62,437 nucleotides of DNA, taken from contig JAKAJC010000006.1 in the NCBI GenBank assembly GCA_021814005.1, forward strand, positions 1 to 62,437, written 5' to 3'. Source of the stretch: Microcaldota archaeon. GTDB lineage: Archaea; Micrarchaeota; Micrarchaeia; Anstonellales; Anstonellaceae. Positions 24,958-33,883 of this stretch are shown here, in pieces (positions within the stretch are counted from its first letter, which is position 1; every line of letters begins with the position of its first letter). Below the pieces are notes generated by a model. That model worked only from the letters and a program-made list of their open reading frames with translations. It ran no database searches and was not told the DNA's origin. The translations under genes and the position numbers were made by a program.

Positions 24958-27906
24958 CTACGGTATGATGACCGTGCCTGTTCCGCCGCCGTCTCCATCG
25001 GGCGCGCTGCAGTCGCGGTACGGGCATCCGGCCCCGCACGTTTTTATGCCCTCGTTGTAGCGCAATATCTGCCTGATGCCGTAGTCGCAGTCGTTGCTGC
25101 CGCCGTTCTTGCGGCAGGCATAGGCCGAATAAATCCGGTCGTTCACATACTGCACCAGCGAAATTCCCGAAGCCTTTGTATAGTCCCTGACATAGCCTTC
25201 GGTGTCGCGTAGTTTGATGCCGTAGTAATTGTACGAAGCCAGCCAGGCCGCATACCATTCCATCTCCTCGAATTTGATTTCCTGCTGGAGGTCTGTGCTG
25301 GCGAACCACATTTTCTCCATGTCGGTGCGCGCGGCCTCGTAAGACGATTTGAACACGTTGGAGCCGCAGCAGGCGCTCTGCGCCGGGTCGAACGGGTTGT
25401 AATTGGTGCCTCCGCAGTCCTGGGTGGTGGAAAGGCCCGGCTCTCCAACGCCGTCTATGCACTGCATCAGCCCCATGCCGCAGGCGATTGTCCCGTTGCT
25501 GGGGTTGTTGTTGATGCCGCTGGCCTTGGAGCTCAGCACGGTCGAGTCGCAATAGGCCGAAACCGATGCCGATATCTTGGCCGCGGTCTTGAACGGCCAT
25601 GACGCCGAGCCGCGCCTGAAGCAGTTGGCGTTGTATGCTGTCTTTGCCAGAGCGCAGGCCGGGGCCGTCGGGCCGGAATCAAGGCGGCCGTTGCCGCCCA
25701 GCCCGCCCTCCTGCACCGCAATCGCGCGCATGAAAAGCGAATCCAAATCGCGCGCATTGAACTCGGCGTCGATTTCCCCGTACTGGATGCAGGCATTCAG
25801 CGGGAATGCGTGCGGAACTGTCGCGTTGAGCGCGCAGAACGCGCGCGGCATCGGAACCGTCGAGAGGCATCCGCCGCCTCCGCAGGAGAGGGCGGCCACG
25901 CGGCGCTTGTCCTCGAGATTTTGCGAAACGCTGAGCGTGTAGGCGCTGCCCGTGCTTCCGGAAACAACCTGCGCGCGCGAATACATCTTGGTTGTCTCGA
26001 ATGCCGAGCAGAGCGCGCCCTTGCCGTTTGTGGAAAACATCAGCGGCTGCTGCGTGCTCTGCGCCACAATCGGCCGCTCGTAAATCTTGATGATTGAGCC
26101 GTCGGGCCTTGCCGAATACGGCCTGTTGTCGTCTCCTCTAAACAATGTCTCGTTTGCTCCGGCCGACTCCACGCTGCCGACTTTGAGGCGGGAGCGGTTG
26201 TCTGTCGAAACCAGCTGTGCGCCGGCCACGACATCTGCCATCGTCTTGTTCACGCGCCACAGCGGCGCGCGGTTGGTGTAGTAATACTCGCAGCTTGAGA
26301 ACCACGTGTATGCGGCAGCGCGGTGGAAAAATCCGCTGGTGCGCGCGAATCCGGCCTGCGAGGACTGCTCCCACAGCGCCACTCCGGTTCCGCTCATGCG
26401 CGCGGCGTACACTATTCCGTTGCCGCCCAAAAACACGGCCTGCGCCGCGTCGCTGCGGTCAGGCAGGTATCTGTCAACCACCAGCGACTGGCTGTTGTCG
26501 GTCGAGTTGATGGTCAGCTCGCCGGATTTCTTCACGTTGCGAATCGCGTCAAGGCCGCCCAGAGTGGTGTTGAACGCGAATTTCTCGGCCCCGTACGGCA
26601 GGGGCGCGCCGTCCGGATTGTCGGAGAAGCGGTATGGCGAGACTCCGATGACTCCCGAGGAAGTCAGCGCGGGAATGTTTGTCACAAGCGTGCTGTACAT
26701 GTTCTGCACGTGGCTTTCGTTGAATGAGCAGCCCTGTGTTGCGGTCGGTCCGGACTCTATGCCTGTCGCATACCATACGCTGGGCTTGTAGTAGCGCGCC
26801 AGCGCGGCGCGCGAGTAAGTGAGGGCCGGGCCGATGGCCGCGTCGGACGTGCAGCTGCTTAAGTTGGGGTCTGCGTTGGCGTCAAATCCCACCCCGACAA
26901 GGTCTATGGAGCGGTAGAGGTTTGTGCGCGTCATCCATGCGGACGTGCCGGCATACGCCCCCTGGCATTCTGCCGGCCGCGGCATGCTGGAATTGTCGTT
27001 AAGCAGATAATCCAGGGCGCACAGGTCGGGCTTTCCGTTCGGGTGCATGGTCACTTTGAGCGCAAGCACCGACAAACATTTGGGGCATTTCGCGCGTATC
27101 GTCGTAATTTGATTGGCCACTTTGTCAAGTTTCGCAATGTCGAGCTGCCGGGCCGCGCCGGGCGCGGAGGCGGGCAGGTAAGGGTCCAGCATCGCCTCGG
27201 TTGTAATCATTATCGGGCCGTCGACTTTGGGGTTGGAGGACGGAGTGCTCATGTTGCGCACCATCAGCGCGTATTCGGGCGTGTCGATGAATTTGCCGGC
27301 CGAATACCACACAATGACGGGCATCTGGTCTTTTTGCAGATAGCACGAGAGCGTGCCGGGCAGGGCGGGGGGCTTGTCGAGCTTTCCGCTGGTCTGGTTT
27401 GGCACCGCCCAGATGACAGGCATCTTGAGCTGCCCGTTGCAGTAGCGCTGCGCCATCGCATAATCCGTCGGGTTCGAGCCCTGTCCGAGCATGAAGAAGC
27501 GCGGCGCGCACAGCTTGTCCGCGCCGTTGACTTTGCAGTCCGCATTTGCCTTGTCCTCAAGATATTTCGTAATCGTGTTGTTGTACATGGTCGCGTTGCA
27601 GGCCTTGAAACTGCATTGCGCCGAAAGAAGAGTCACATTGATGTCGCGCAGGCGGAAGAGGTTGAGGGTCAGGGCCGTGAAAGACGGCTTGTCCACGGTG
27701 CAAATCATGCAGCTGCACGGCACCGTCTTGTTGACCGGCTCGCACAGGCTTGCGTTGACATATCTGCTGAAATTGTAGACCGGCGCATGGTCCAAATCAA
27801 CCGAGAATTTGTCCTGCGAGTCGATTGACTGGATGCAGCCGCCGAAAAAAATGGCTGGCAAAAGCAACACAGCAGTCAGGAGAAGGATGTATTTGCCGTT
27901 TCCCAC
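24958..27906 (-). CDS. Large Cys-rich lipoprotein with C-terminal lytic-transglycosylase-like domain
   Basis: 982 residues. The N-terminus has a signal and lipobox-like FFGGC (near 24). A long outer region with more than 30 cysteines and many N-X-S/T sites follows. Part of it (~145-440) has the look of a sugar-hydrolase barrel (VIWAVPNQ, IDLVGVGFDANAD, SVWYATGIESGP), which I cannot confirm. From ~725 the pattern of SLT/goose-lysozyme-type transglycosylases appears: Glu733 in AIAVQEGG, GMGLMQC at 810-816, NYNPFDP, and a helical end with WLASYNYYG. The family cleaves murein glycan; VirB1 proteins of type IV secretion belong to it. The start is GTG at 27906 with GGGAGG upstream, and TTTTTTATACC at ~25 nt. 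It is followed directly by the L,D-transpeptidase-like gene. Confidence 0.75.
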   Translation of the reverse strand: MGNGKYILLLTAVLLLPAIFFGGCIQSIDSQDKFSVDLDHAPVYNFSRYVNASLCEPVNKTVPCSCMICTVDKPSFTALTLNLFRLRDINVTLLSAQCSFKACNATMYNNTITKYLEDKANADCKVNGADKLCAPRFFMLGQGSNPTDYAMAQRYCNGQLKMPVIWAVPNQTSGKLDKPPALPGTLSCYLQKDQMPVIVWYSAGKFIDTPEYALMVRNMSTPSSNPKVDGPIMITTEAMLDPYLPASAPGAARQLDIAKLDKVANQITTIRAKCPKCLSVLALKVTMHPNGKPDLCALDYLLNDNSSMPRPAECQGAYAGTSAWMTRTNLYRSIDLVGVGFDANADPNLSSCTSDAAIGPALTYSRAALARYYKPSVWYATGIESGPTATQGCSFNESHVQNMYSTLVTNIPALTSSGVIGVSPYRFSDNPDGAPLPYGAEKFAFNTTLGGLDAIRNVKKSGELTINSTDNSQSLVVDRYLPDRSDAAQAVFLGGNGIVYAARMSGTGVALWEQSSQAGFARTSGFFHRAAAYTWFSSCEYYYTNRAPLWRVNKTMADVVAGAQLVSTDNRSRLKVGSVESAGANETLFRGDDNRPYSARPDGSIIKIYERPIVAQSTQQPLMFSTNGKGALCSAFETTKMYSRAQVVSGSTGSAYTLSVSQNLEDKRRVAALSCGGGGCLSTVPMPRAFCALNATVPHAFPLNACIQYGEIDAEFNARDLDSLFMRAIAVQEGGLGGNGRLDSGPTAPACALAKTAYNANCFRRGSASWPFKTAAKISASVSAYCDSTVLSSKASGINNNPSNGTIACGMGLMQCIDGVGEPGLSTTQDCGGTNYNPFDPAQSACCGSNVFKSSYEAARTDMEKMWFASTDLQQEIKFEEMEWYAAWLASYNYYGIKLRDTEGYVRDYTKASGISLVQYVNDRIYSAYACRKNGGSNDCDYGIRQILRYNEGIKTCGAGCPYRDCSAPDGDGGGTGTVIIP

Positions 27907-27923
27907 GCCTCCCTATCGGTGGC

Positions 27924-27937
27924 GGGTATAAAAAAGG
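27924..27937 (-). promoter_or_regulatory. Probable promoter of the transglycosylase-like gene
   Basis: The leftward strand reads CCTTTTTTATACCC, centred ~25 nt upstream of the GTG at 27906. With the hairpin at 27991-28010 it suggests separate transcription from the giant gene. Confidence 0.5.
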
Positions 27938-27990
27938 TGTCGCCGGCCCGAAAAAAAGGCAGAAAAAGAACAAGATTCGAAAAAGAGATA

Positions 27991-28010
27991 CGGGCGGCCC
28001 GAGCCGCCCG
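27991..28010 (-). terminator. GC-rich hairpin terminator after the giant gene
   Basis: CGGGCGGC and GCCGCCCG pair around CCGA. On the leftward strand it is followed by TATCTCTTTTTC, resembling an intrinsic terminator. The ~60 bases between it and the giant gene's stop are AT-rich and include a duplicated 16-nt piece (28049-28064 and 28071-28086). Confidence 0.6.
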
Positions 28011-28070
28011 TCGGTTCTTATTTTTATTTTTCTATTTTTTGCATTTTTTTATTTGATTTTGTAAATTTCT

Positions 28071-31000
28071 TTATTTGATTTTGTAATTGTGCTTCTTTTC
28101 CTCTTCCTTGAGCCTTTCCATCTCGGCCTGCAGGTAAGCCCTGCCCTGGCTGAAGCCCATGCGGGTGTCGCGCTCGAACGAGATGCCCATCTTCTGCACG
28201 GTCTCTTCGCGCTTGTCAACAACTTCCGCAATCTTGCGCCCGCGCTCCAGTTCGGACAGGCGCCTGTTGCCGTAGATGCTGTCGATTTCTTTTGCATATC
28301 CTTTCAGCTTGCTGTCGAGTTCCAGCATTTGGCGCCGTTCAGCATCGCTCCGGCTTGCCTTCACCTGCTTTTCCATGCACAACGGGCAGGCGGTGCCCCT
28401 CGGATATCCCACCTGGTGAATCGAGCAGTGGGCCTGGTCCATGTAATGGGTGTAATATCCGGGCATGCCGGTTCCAAGAGACATCCACGACCTGCCCCAA
28501 TCCTTCATCTGTTCGAATTTGCGCGCAGGCACGCGTTTGAGGAACGTATTCTCCTTCTCGGCCTTGAGCGCCTCCTCGCTGCGGCAGAGCGGGCAGGCCT
28601 GTCCGCCGCGCAAAATGATGCCGTGCGTGGGGCACGAATAAGTGGAATCCCCTGCCCTCATCATCCTCTCGCGCATGACGGCTGTCTGGCGCTTTTCATC
28701 GGCGGTCAACTCACCGTAGTCGCGCTCGTTCGGGGCGTCCCGGTTCCACGACTGCTCGCGCGCAGTCTTGCTCGAATGGCGCCAGATGTGGTAGATGCCC
28801 AGGTAGAGGGGCGCAAGCGGGATGACATATTCCGAATTCTGGAAAGACCATGACTGGCGCTGCATTTCCAAATCCAGCATCTTGGGCAGAAGCGGAGTCT
28901 CGCGCCGGTAAGTGTCGCGGAGCGCATCGCGGAAAAGGTCGCGGCCCGAGCCTGACCCGGTCATGTAAGCCGTGCCATATTGTGAGATGTCCTGAATTCC
29001 GTATCCCTTCTCTGCGCTGCCTCCCATGCCGACTCCGTATTCCAGCTTCTCGTACTGGCTGAGCGGGCTTGTTGCGTGCCGCTCTCCGCCGGTTCCGAAC
29101 GCCCCTTTTTGCTTGCCGGTGTACATCGCTTCGCCCGAGCCCATCCACGAGCCCGAGATTGTGCGCGCGAGGCGGGGGAAGAGCTGCAGATTGCCCGCCC
29201 GGTCAAGCTCAAGCATGCCGGGCACCCACGCACCGTCAACGTTCTTGTGGTACGGGGCCAGCATTTCCCAAGGCCTGTGCGAGCCACCGCTTGCCGCTAT
29301 GTCGTATCCGGCCCTATTCTCCACTCCATAATACCCTTGGCGGAAGAACGCGCCCATGCCGGGAATGTTCCACATCCTGCGGGTGGTGTCGGCCACATCC
29401 TGCGCCTCTCTTATCTGATACTGGAGCAGGCGCCGCTCGGTCGGGTCCTTGATGGTGTTGAGCCGCTCGCGCATGGCCTCAATGTTTGCTCTGGATTCAC
29501 TCTCCATCTGCGCCTTGTCGCGCTGGTTCCACACGGTGTATTCCTCGCGGAAAGACATGCCGGGTTTTGTCTGCCGCTTTGCAACTCCCAAATCCATCCC
29601 CATCATGGCATAGCGGTTTGCGTCTATGGAGCTCAAGCTCTCTGTTGTGCCGGATTTGGGCGTGCCGCTGCCTTTGAATGTGACCGGCCAGTTGTATGTT
29701 TTGCCGTACCAGCTGTTTTCCTCGCTCACGTCCCATCCAAACTCGTTTTTGTATTTGGACGGGCTGAATCCGCGCACAACTGGCTTGATGTTGAGGCGGG
29801 TGAGCCAGTCAAAGCTCTGGCTCGGCTTGAAGAGCGACTGGAACGCCTCCACCACTCCCTGCTCGTGGGTGTTTGTGCCCGAAATGCCGCGCTCTGGGTC
29901 AACGTGATACACCGTGGTGTAGCCCGTCATCTTGGTGAAGAATGTGCGGGTGTGAGAGCCGAACGCGATGGCTGCCCACTGCGAGGGGCGGGCCAGAATG
30001 TTGAGCATTCTGTCTCCCGGGTTGAGGGCATAGCCCGCCCACATCTGCGGCCGCTCGCCGACGAATTGGCCTGTCTGATAGCCGACCATCATGGCCGGCC
30101 CCATCGCATAGCCGCCGCCTGCCGCGATGCGCGGGTCACGCATGTTGGTCTGCTCGGCAACGTTGTAGAACGGCAGCCACAAATCAGCCACCCGTTTTAG
30201 CTGGCGGTCAACGTAGCTGTTGTTTTTCTGATAATCGCGGGACGCCTGCTCGAGGCGCTGCACTTCCTGCATCTGTTTGGAGATGTCGGTGCGCAGTTGC
30301 GCAAGTTTCTGCTGCTGGTCCATGCTCAGATGCGTCTGCTTGAGCAGGTCGAGCTGCTCGCCGCGCAGCCTGCCCAGCTCTTTTTTGGCATTAAGCGAAT
30401 CCTGCACCTCGCTGGAATACAGCTTCTCGCTGAACGCGTCCTTGGCATAGCTCTGTATCACCACGCGGGCATATGCCTGCGAGGCATACCACTGGTGCAG
30501 CCGCTCGTCGGTTTCGGTGGTGCCGCCGCGCATCACGCGCTCGAGGAACTGCGTTGCGCGGCTTCCGAAGCGCGTGGTGAGCTTCTGGTTCGGGTCGTCC
30601 TTGAGCGAGGAGCGCGTTGTCATCTGCACGTGGTCGAAAAGCATGTTCTCGATTTTGCGTATGTTGGCCAGAACGTGCTCCCTGCCCAATTCGCGGCCTG
30701 AAATGCGGGCCTCGGCCATTCCGCCGGCATCCTCCAGGCTTTTCAAAAATCTCTTTCTCTCCTCATCCTTGCTGAATCTGGCGAGGTTGGACACGCCGTA
30801 TGCCGGGCCCGTCAGCTCGGCCCACGCGGCCTGCAGCTGGTGCGAGAGTATGCGCGTCTCGCGGTCCATGGGCGAGCCGGGCTTGAATGTTTTCTCGTCG
30901 CGCGTCCTGAAGAGAAGCGAAAGGTTGATGGGGCGGTCGGCGTAATCGGACATCAGGAGCGAGTATGCGCTGTGCTCGTAGACCGATTTTCCGTCAACCA

Positions 31001-33704
31001 TTTTGGATTCGAGCTGCGTCCGCACTCCGCGGTAGTCCACCCGCTCCCCGTCGCGCTTGAGGAACGCGCCGACAATGCGGCCGTCCATGTCACGGTACAC
31101 TCCTGAGGGCAGCGGCGTGAGCACGCGCTCGCCGCCTATGAACCACACCCCTCTCTGCACGTCGCCATATGTCACGCCGCGCTTTTTCCACGCCTCATAA
31201 CCTTCTGCGTTCCATTCCTGCCCGGTGTAGAATTTGGACGTTTCCTTCATGGTAAGATAAGTGAGATTGTTCCGCTCGACCTGCGTCCAGTAGTTTCTGA
31301 ACAATGTTTCGTAGCCGTGCCCTGTGGAAAAGGCGAGCACCTGGCGGATAATCTCAATCTTGTTGCGCTCTGCTTCGGCCGAGTAGCCCTGCGCGTTGGC
31401 GTTGTAGCCTGTCAGATAGTTGCGCGCGGCCCATTCGCTGCGCTTGGCATAGTCAAGCTGCGAGCGTATGTTGTCCACGCTCAGGGCGCTCTTGAGCTCC
31501 TTTATCCATTCGGCGCTGCCTTCCCTTCCGCCCGCCTTGCCGAGTTTCTTCTCGCCAATCACGTATTCAAAGAGCTGGCGGCGCATCATCTCCTCTTCCA
31601 TGTGGATGCGGATGTGCATGAGGCGGTGGCCCTCGTCCAGAACCGTAATCTGCCCCTTCAAATGCTGCATGCTCACCGAGCGGCCGAGCAGTTCTGCCAA
31701 ATCATGGCCGAGATAAACCATGGGCACAAAGCCCTTCGCCGCTCCGGCGGACGCCTCTTTCGCATATACTGTGGTGAGCCCGACCAGCTGGTTGTAGCGG
31801 GCATAAACCTCGTTCGGATTCATCTTTCTGGCTTCATCGTTGAAAAGAGGCAGCAGTCCGTCGCGGGTTGCCTGCCCGTCCCTCTTGAGCGTGTCATATG
31901 CCGTGCTCATGTGCTCGCTGAACTGTTTGAGGAAATCGTTGCGCGCGTCCTTGTCCAGCACCTCGCCCATCGCGTTGTAAATCGTTATCTTGTTGTTCTG
32001 GACATACGCCGCCAATTGCTGGCCGAGCAGCAGGCGCATCTTCAACTGGTCAACCACGCCGTCCTTGGTCGCGTCCCTTTGCGCCTTTTCCGCCATTTTG
32101 AGAATGTCGCGCACGCGCACGTCGTTCATTTTGAAGTTCCCGTCTTTCTCCTGCTCAAGCGCCGCCGCAGTCATCAGCGCGCGCAAATGCTCATCCATGA
32201 TTGCGCGGCCCAGAATGTAGCTTTCGTTGCGCATTTTTTCAACAATGTGCGGGATGTGCCCAAGCCTCTTGTTTTCGAACGCATGCGCTTTTGCGAATTT
32301 GCTGTCGCGGCTCAGCATGCCGGTTGCCACGCCGACCTCGGCCAGCGCGGTGTTGCGAATCTGCCGCCTGAGCGCGATGTTGCCGGCCCGGCTTGCCAGC
32401 CAGCCTGAAATCACCATGCCGGTTCTCTCAACATATGGAATGCCGGGCAGCCAGTCGGCCTTCTCATTGGTTCTCATTCCGGGCAGGAGCTTCCACGGCT
32501 TGGCCAGCACCGGCCCCCATTTTGTCACGGCCGCGTTGACCTTGCTCGAGAATCCGGCCTCGGGGAAACGGGTGTATGACTGCGCCTTGGTGTCTATTAT
32601 CATGGCCTCGCGCACCTGAATCAGGCGTATTGCCGCGGCCCATGCGCGCTCCTTCTGCGCGTCGCTCGCATTCGACTCGTAGATGAGCTTGTGCATCTGC
32701 TCGACCATGCGGCGGTATCTTTCGGTGTCGCCTTCCTTCTTGCCGTTTTTCATCTCGGCCTGCATCGCCAGTATCGCCGCCGCCCGCTCGCGCGCTTTGT
32801 GCGCCGCCTTGCCGGCGGCCTTGCCTCCGTAAAGCGCGAAGAGCGAACTGCCGATGGCCCGCTCGGAGCGGTTGATTACGCGGGTTGCCATTCTTGCCTT
32901 GGTGGCCAGATGGAACGGCTGCGTGACCGGCTTCATGCGCACCTTGCGCATGGTGGGCAGGCGCGGCGTGGTGATGTCAAAAAGCATGAGCGGGTCACGG
33001 CCGCGCTGATACATCGACGCCATCAGCAGGCCGAGCACGAGAAAAATCGGCAGGCACGCGCCGATGAGCGCGGGGGAGAGCTGGCCAAGGCCGAGAAGAT
33101 TGTAAATGCTCAGGCCCCGCGGCTGGGACGGGCAGTACATCATGGCCGGCGCGTGCACTGTCTGTATGAATGCCTGGTCCGGGCTCGAGACAAGCTTGAC
33201 CTGCAGCATTCCGCAGCCGGTCCAGTTGGTCAGCAGGCGCGGCGCGCCCCCTTTGTTCGGGTCGGGGTCGCGGGCATAGAACGGCCCGCTGCCCCAGCAC
33301 ACCACTTCTCCGGCGTCCACGGCTATGCCGCTGCGGCCCGGGGCGGGAGCGTCTATCCTCGATTGCGAGGCCGTGAGCAGGTTCTGGCATACCGGCTGGC
33401 CGTTTTTGTCTGTCAATATCTGTCCGTCAAAAGTGAGAGCAAGAATTGCGCCTGCAAGCGGCTTCGACTCGGTTCTGAACACGTCGCCGCCTCCCTGCCC
33501 CCCGACGCCGTTGCCGGCGCCGGACGACACGATGGTGTCGGAGGTGTAGGATGCCTTGAGCCTGATGTAAGGCGCGCCGCCGCTGAAGTCGGCCTGCTCA
33601 ACGCCCACCCACGCCTGATAAGAGCCGCTGCCGATGGGTTCCACGGCCAGAGCGGGGCCTAAGAGCAACAGGAAGACAGCCGCCAACATCAGGAGTTTTT
33701 TCAT
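28071..33704 (-). CDS. Giant membrane-anchored protein with twin zinc-finger-like motifs
   Basis: About 1,877 residues from the ATG at 33704, which is preceded by GGGGGA and starts a signal peptide (MKKLLMLAAVFLLLLGPALA). No family is recognised. An outer domain (21-205) with several cysteines is followed by one membrane helix (~208-231) and a basic stop-transfer segment, so the remaining ~1,640 residues should lie in the cytosol. These are mostly charged helices, with a weakly hydrophobic stretch before IYHIWRHSSK near 1,610-1,640. Two motifs of identical spacing, C-x2-H-x9-C-x2-C, occur at 1691-1707 and 1760-1776 (both ending ACPLC), followed by a coiled-coil end. The frame is open further upstream to 33947 but that part crosses the divergent promoter. 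It is divergent from six polytopic membrane proteins; a scaffold or motor-associated role is only a guess. Confidence 0.8.
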   Translation of the reverse strand: MKKLLMLAAVFLLLLGPALAVEPIGSGSYQAWVGVEQADFSGGAPYIRLKASYTSDTIVSSGAGNGVGGQGGGDVFRTESKPLAGAILALTFDGQILTDKNGQPVCQNLLTASQSRIDAPAPGRSGIAVDAGEVVCWGSGPFYARDPDPNKGGAPRLLTNWTGCGMLQVKLVSSPDQAFIQTVHAPAMMYCPSQPRGLSIYNLLGLGQLSPALIGACLPIFLVLGLLMASMYQRGRDPLMLFDITTPRLPTMRKVRMKPVTQPFHLATKARMATRVINRSERAIGSSLFALYGGKAAGKAAHKARERAAAILAMQAEMKNGKKEGDTERYRRMVEQMHKLIYESNASDAQKERAWAAAIRLIQVREAMIIDTKAQSYTRFPEAGFSSKVNAAVTKWGPVLAKPWKLLPGMRTNEKADWLPGIPYVERTGMVISGWLASRAGNIALRRQIRNTALAEVGVATGMLSRDSKFAKAHAFENKRLGHIPHIVEKMRNESYILGRAIMDEHLRALMTAAALEQEKDGNFKMNDVRVRDILKMAEKAQRDATKDGVVDQLKMRLLLGQQLAAYVQNNKITIYNAMGEVLDKDARNDFLKQFSEHMSTAYDTLKRDGQATRDGLLPLFNDEARKMNPNEVYARYNQLVGLTTVYAKEASAGAAKGFVPMVYLGHDLAELLGRSVSMQHLKGQITVLDEGHRLMHIRIHMEEEMMRRQLFEYVIGEKKLGKAGGREGSAEWIKELKSALSVDNIRSQLDYAKRSEWAARNYLTGYNANAQGYSAEAERNKIEIIRQVLAFSTGHGYETLFRNYWTQVERNNLTYLTMKETSKFYTGQEWNAEGYEAWKKRGVTYGDVQRGVWFIGGERVLTPLPSGVYRDMDGRIVGAFLKRDGERVDYRGVRTQLESKMVDGKSVYEHSAYSLLMSDYADRPINLSLLFRTRDEKTFKPGSPMDRETRILSHQLQAAWAELTGPAYGVSNLARFSKDEERKRFLKSLEDAGGMAEARISGRELGREHVLANIRKIENMLFDHVQMTTRSSLKDDPNQKLTTRFGSRATQFLERVMRGGTTETDERLHQWYASQAYARVVIQSYAKDAFSEKLYSSEVQDSLNAKKELGRLRGEQLDLLKQTHLSMDQQQKLAQLRTDISKQMQEVQRLEQASRDYQKNNSYVDRQLKRVADLWLPFYNVAEQTNMRDPRIAAGGGYAMGPAMMVGYQTGQFVGERPQMWAGYALNPGDRMLNILARPSQWAAIAFGSHTRTFFTKMTGYTTVYHVDPERGISGTNTHEQGVVEAFQSLFKPSQSFDWLTRLNIKPVVRGFSPSKYKNEFGWDVSEENSWYGKTYNWPVTFKGSGTPKSGTTESLSSIDANRYAMMGMDLGVAKRQTKPGMSFREEYTVWNQRDKAQMESESRANIEAMRERLNTIKDPTERRLLQYQIREAQDVADTTRRMWNIPGMGAFFRQGYYGVENRAGYDIAASGGSHRPWEMLAPYHKNVDGAWVPGMLELDRAGNLQLFPRLARTISGSWMGSGEAMYTGKQKGAFGTGGERHATSPLSQYEKLEYGVGMGGSAEKGYGIQDISQYGTAYMTGSGSGRDLFRDALRDTYRRETPLLPKMLDLEMQRQSWSFQNSEYVIPLAPLYLGIYHIWRHSSKTAREQSWNRDAPNERDYGELTADEKRQTAVMRERMMRAGDSTYSCPTHGIILRGGQACPLCRSEEALKAEKENTFLKRVPARKFEQMKDWGRSWMSLGTGMPGYYTHYMDQAHCSIHQVGYPRGTACPLCMEKQVKASRSDAERRQMLELDSKLKGYAKEIDSIYGNRRLSELERGRKIAEVVDKREETVQKMGISFERDTRMGFSQGRAYLQAEMERLKEEEKKHNYKIK

Positions 33705-33766
33705 ACTGATTTTTTCCCCCATGCTCTCTTGTGGTGCTGGTGCACAATTATGCTGTATTCTGGCCA

Positions 33767-33788
33767 TATCTACTATATCTACTATATG
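33767..33788. promoter_or_regulatory. 9-nt tandem repeats in the divergent promoter region
   Basis: ATATCTACT occurs twice in tandem and is followed by a partial third copy, ATAT. The repeats lie between the giant gene (leftward, ATG 33704) and the membrane-protein array (rightward). They include TATA-like TATAGTAGATATAG on the leftward strand and could be a regulator site or a promoter array. The rightward TATA box is probably TTTAAAAATA at 33808-33817. Confidence 0.5.
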
Positions 33789-33841
33789 GTTATGGATAAT
33801 CCACTTGTTTAAAAATAACACGCGCCTTGAGAGCATCGGCT

Positions 33842-33883
33842 GATAATCGAGGTGACAGGTTGGATAATCGAGGTGGCGGGTTG
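33842..33883 (+). repeat. 21-nt tandem duplication containing the ribosome-binding site
   Basis: GATAATCGAGGTGACAGGTTG (33842-33862) is followed by a copy with two A-to-G changes (33863-33883). Each unit holds GAGGTG and ends in TTG; the second TTG (33881) is the chosen start of the first membrane-protein gene, and the first lies in the same frame. Confidence 0.75.

Noticed and set aside
29076-32408. Long rightward open frames (29076-30200 and 31317-32408) opposite the giant gene
   Set aside because: Low-quality antisense translations with Arg/Ala/His bias and no ribosome-binding site; the leftward frame is continuous over 5.6 kb.
33767-33788. Possible CRISPR-like or iteron array
   Set aside because: Only about 2.5 copies of a 9-nt AT-rich unit without spacers or cas genes; a promoter-linked repeat is more likely.
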